In this document: piece by piece, positions 62,221 through 64,000 of the stretch
How the letters are laid out: each line of letters starts with the position of its first letter
Position numbering within the stretch: position 1 is the stretch's first letter
Source: Brevibacterium epidermidis NBRC 14811
GTDB lineage: Bacteria > Actinomycetota > Actinomycetes > Actinomycetales > Brevibacteriaceae
Assembly: GCF_001570805.1 (NCBI RefSeq)
Contig: NZ_BCSJ01000003.1
Coordinates: 1-64,000, forward strand
Direction: 5' to 3'
DNA length: 64,000 bases
Position numbers and translations under genes: made by a program
Notes under the pieces: generated by a model
Database searches by the model: none
What the model was told of the DNA's origin: nothing
The model's input: the letters and a program-made list of their open reading frames with translations, nothing else

Positions 62221-63515
62221 CCGACGTGCTCCCGCATCCGCTGCACGTACCAGTTGATGAAGGCCTCGACCTGGTACTCGCTCTTCATATACGGTCCCTG
62301 CTCATAGAACGGGCTCGCCGCTCCCTGCTGGCAGAGTTCGACGAAGGCCTTGTCCTGGAGATTCGTCTGCTTCCAGGTGTGCGTGAGCGCCTCGAGGTCG
62401 TAGTCGACGCCTTCGACGGCGTCGTCGGCGACGAGCCAGGTCGTGCGCACGAGTGTCTTGGAGGCACTGATCGGGAACGCCGCGAAGGTGATGACGTGAT
62501 CGCCGAGGAGGTGGAACCACGAGTTCGGCTGCAGGTGCATCGAACAGCGCCCGAGGCGGAAGTCCGGCAGATCCCCGAGCAGCTTCTTCGACAGCCGGCG
62601 TCCGTCGGCAGAGAAGGACTCCCCGGCACCGTCGAGCGATTCGCGGGAGATGCGGATGCCGCCGACGCGGGTGTCGAGCTCTTCGACGACCTCGTAGGGC
62701 AGGCCGTAGCGGCGGCAGCGGTACTCGAGGGAGGCCTGGGCCTGCTGATTGCGATCCCAGACGTCTTCGAGGTGCGGCGGGATCGTCTCGTCGGTCAGGC
62801 CCCACGTGGGGAACAGCGAGCACGCGAGCTCGGGGTGGCCGTCGCAGTGATAGCACTCGCGGTTGTTCTCCATCACGAGCTTCCAGTTGCCCTCTTCGAC
62901 GATGTTCTGCTGAAAGGCGACCTTCGTCTTCTCCAGCTCGTGCGGGGCGATATAGGGTTCGAAGATCTTCGCGGTCTCGTGGAAGTCCGTCGGCGGCTCT
63001 TCGGCCAGGCAGATGAACACGAGCCCCGCTGCGATCTTCCCGTGTGCGCGCTTGAGCGCGTAGCAGGACTTGTCGAAGGTCATCTCGCCCGGCGCCGAGG
63101 CGTGGATGAGGTCACCTTCGGGCGAATAGGTCCACGAGTGGTAGCCGCAGACGAGGTTGCCCGTCGTCCCCTGCGGATCGGTGAGGACTCGTGCCCCGCG
63201 GTGGCGGCAGACGTTGTGGAGGACGTTGACGCCGCCGTCGTCATTGTGCAGGACGATGAGAGAGTACGGACCGTAGTCGAGAGTGACATAGTCGCCCGGC
63301 TCCGGGATCTCGGCGACGCTGCAGGCGAAGACCCAATGCCGACCGAAGATGGCCTGCATGTCGAGGTTGAAGAGGTTGGGGTCCGTGTAGAACGGCGCTT
63401 CGAGCGAGAAGCCTGCCCGACGGGTGTCGAGCCGGATGCGGGTCTCGTCGAGCTTCTCCTCGGTGAATCCCGCGGGGAAGCCCCTCTTCGTCGGCGCCAG
63501 GTTGGTAGCGGTCAA
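62217..63515 (-). CDS. gbcA: Glycine betaine monooxygenase, Rieske oxygenase subunit GbcA
   Basis: A 432-residue Rieske-type ring-hydroxylating oxygenase family protein. The Rieske cluster ligands are Cys 103, His 105, Cys 123 and His 126 (CRHRG and CGYHSW). The mononuclear iron site is seen in MENNRECYHCDGHPEL with His 223 and His 227. Homology and the adjacent reductase and dimethylglycine oxidase indicate N-demethylation of glycine betaine to dimethylglycine plus formaldehyde. TTG start at 63515 is proposed because GGGAGAT lies just upstream and no ATG is in frame. First gene of the operon; divergent LysR gene upstream. Confidence 0.92.
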   Translation of the reverse strand: MTATNLAPTKRGFPAGFTEEKLDETRIRLDTRRAGFSLEAPFYTDPNLFNLDMQAIFGRHWVFACSVAEIPEPGDYVTLDYGPYSLIVLHNDDGGVNVLHNVCRHRGARVLTDPQGTTGNLVCGYHSWTYSPEGDLIHASAPGEMTFDKSCYALKRAHGKIAAGLVFICLAEEPPTDFHETAKIFEPYIAPHELEKTKVAFQQNIVEEGNWKLVMENNRECYHCDGHPELACSLFPTWGLTDETIPPHLEDVWDRNQQAQASLEYRCRRYGLPYEVVEELDTRVGGIRISRESLDGAGESFSADGRRLSKKLLGDLPDFRLGRCSMHLQPNSWFHLLGDHVITFAAFPISASKTLVRTTWLVADDAVEGVDYDLEALTHTWKQTNLQDKAFVELCQQGAASPFYEQGPYMKSEYQVEAFINWYVQRMREHVG

Positions 63516-63692
63516 TTCTCATCTCCCTTGATGTCTGCCGTTCGTGGTTTCGCAGCGCCGCTCACGCCGTTTCGACCACTGTGCTCCAGCTCGGTGAGCT
63601 CGATCACGGATGACACACTAGCGAGCTTCACACTGCAGGAAAAGCGCGAGATTCTGTTTCGTACCGTACGGAATCAATGCATAATCGTGGTC
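63516..63692. promoter_or_regulatory. Divergent promoter region of gbcA and a LysR gene
   Basis: A 177-bp gap between the leftward betaine operon and the rightward LysR gene. The AT-rich stretch near 63650-63690 contains the palindrome CCGTACGG (63664-63671) and TTTCGTACCGTACGG, a possible regulator site. No reliable -35/-10 pair was assigned. Confidence 0.4.
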
Positions 63693-64000
63693 ATGATCGA
63701 TCCGCGCCTAACCACCCTGCGCACCTTCGCCGAATGCGGCACCGTCGCCGCCACCGCAGAGCTCACCGGGTACTCCCCATCGGCGGTGTCCGGGCAGCTT
63801 CGAGACCTGCAGCGCTCCCTGGGCATGACGCTGCTCGCCAAGGACGGACGCGGCCTGCGACTGACGTCGACCGGCCGCTACCTGGTGCGCCGGTCGGATG
63901 CATTGGCGGCAGTGTGGGAGGACATCCGGGCCGGCGCCCTGAGTGCCGGAGACCAAGCTCCGACTCGCTTCGGCATCGGAGGATTCTCGACCGCCTCGTC
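63693..64000 (+). CDS. LysR-family regulator, truncated by the window end
   Basis: First 102 residues of a LysR regulator: MIDPRLTTLRTFAECGTVAATAELTGYSPSAVSGQLRDLQ is the winged helix-turn-helix, and SLGMTLLAKDGRGLRLTSTGRYLVRR follows as the linker helix region. The ATG at 63693 gives the usual start. It is divergent from the gbcA operon and may control it, though the known betaine regulators of Pseudomonas are of another family. The effector domain is outside the window. Confidence 0.88.
   Translation, partial: MIDPRLTTLRTFAECGTVAATAELTGYSPSAVSGQLRDLQRSLGMTLLAKDGRGLRLTSTGRYLVRRSDALAAVWEDIRAGALSAGDQAPTRFGIGGFSTAS

Noticed and set aside
60796..62307. 503-codon rightward frame opposite the betaine reductase
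   Set aside because: Antisense shadow; the reductase on the other strand has complete FAD, NAD and 2Fe-2S motifs.
63660..63672. Large dyad GTACCGTACGG as a defined operator
   Set aside because: Only the 8-bp CCGTACGG core is truly palindromic, too short to assign without more sites.

Overview
The window reads as chromosome of a GC-rich actinobacterium. Nearly every gene is of the soil and skin heterotroph type. The dimethylglycine oxidase resembles the Arthrobacter enzyme closely as I remember it, and the glycine betaine monooxygenase pair, the many carboxylate transporters and the codon use fit Brevibacterium or a close relative in the Micrococcales. The genus is an inference; no rRNA or tRNA gene is present to confirm it. 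No phage, insertion sequence or CRISPR array was seen.

Layout. (1) 1-7926: aldarate (glucarate/galactarate) catabolism. Three enolase-superfamily dehydratases, KdgD and alpha-ketoglutarate semialdehyde dehydrogenase surround a divergent promoter, with an Nramp-like carrier that lacks the metal-site motif. Together they should carry aldarates to 2-oxoglutarate. (2) 8034-13553: a 2-hydroxyacid dehydrogenase, and a tripartite tricarboxylate transporter (tctCBA) with a universal stress protein, next to a divergent LysR gene. (3) 13634-21431: an HpaI/GarL-type aldolase, a RibD-like reductase, a GMC oxidoreductase with its small subunit and a divergent IclR gene, an SDR, an ABM monooxygenase, an FMN reductase and an SRPBCC protein. 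(4) 21564-29736: a second TTT system in one operon with an HMG-CoA-lyase-like enzyme, a class III CoA transferase and a terminal IclR gene, plus a second CoA transferase upstream. (5) 30072-30614: a striking Gly/Gln-rich low-complexity protein. (6) 30706-35468: FAH-family hydrolase, amino-acid permease with a tandem Usp protein, ArsR-SRPBCC pair. (7) 35520-43135: a GsiABCD-like peptide/glutathione importer with gamma-glutamyltransferase and a terminal GntR gene; two TTGYATACAA sites flank its promoter. (8) 43311-46546: DUF1275 protein, MFS exporter, tandem PPC/DUF296 protein. (9) 46651-54397: a TRAP transporter with thiolase, acyl-CoA ligase and two SDRs. (10) 54686-57938: DUF1330 protein, MFS carrier and unknown membrane protein opposite a TetR gene. 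(11) 58072-63515: glycine betaine monooxygenase (gbcA, reductase) and dimethylglycine oxidase, divergent from a LysR gene cut by the window end.

The most unusual structure is at DNA level. A short GC-rich oligomer (core CGCCGAGGCGG) occurs many times. In at least three unrelated genes it forms a facing inverted pair about 70-86 bp long, and each pair encodes a hydrophilic Ala/Gly/Ser-rich linker in frame. A similar pair lies between genes. This looks like a dispersed palindromic unit that inserts into proteins at tolerated linkers and ends. Separate families of long perfect or near-perfect palindromes sit mostly between convergent genes; two of these families are present in two copies each.
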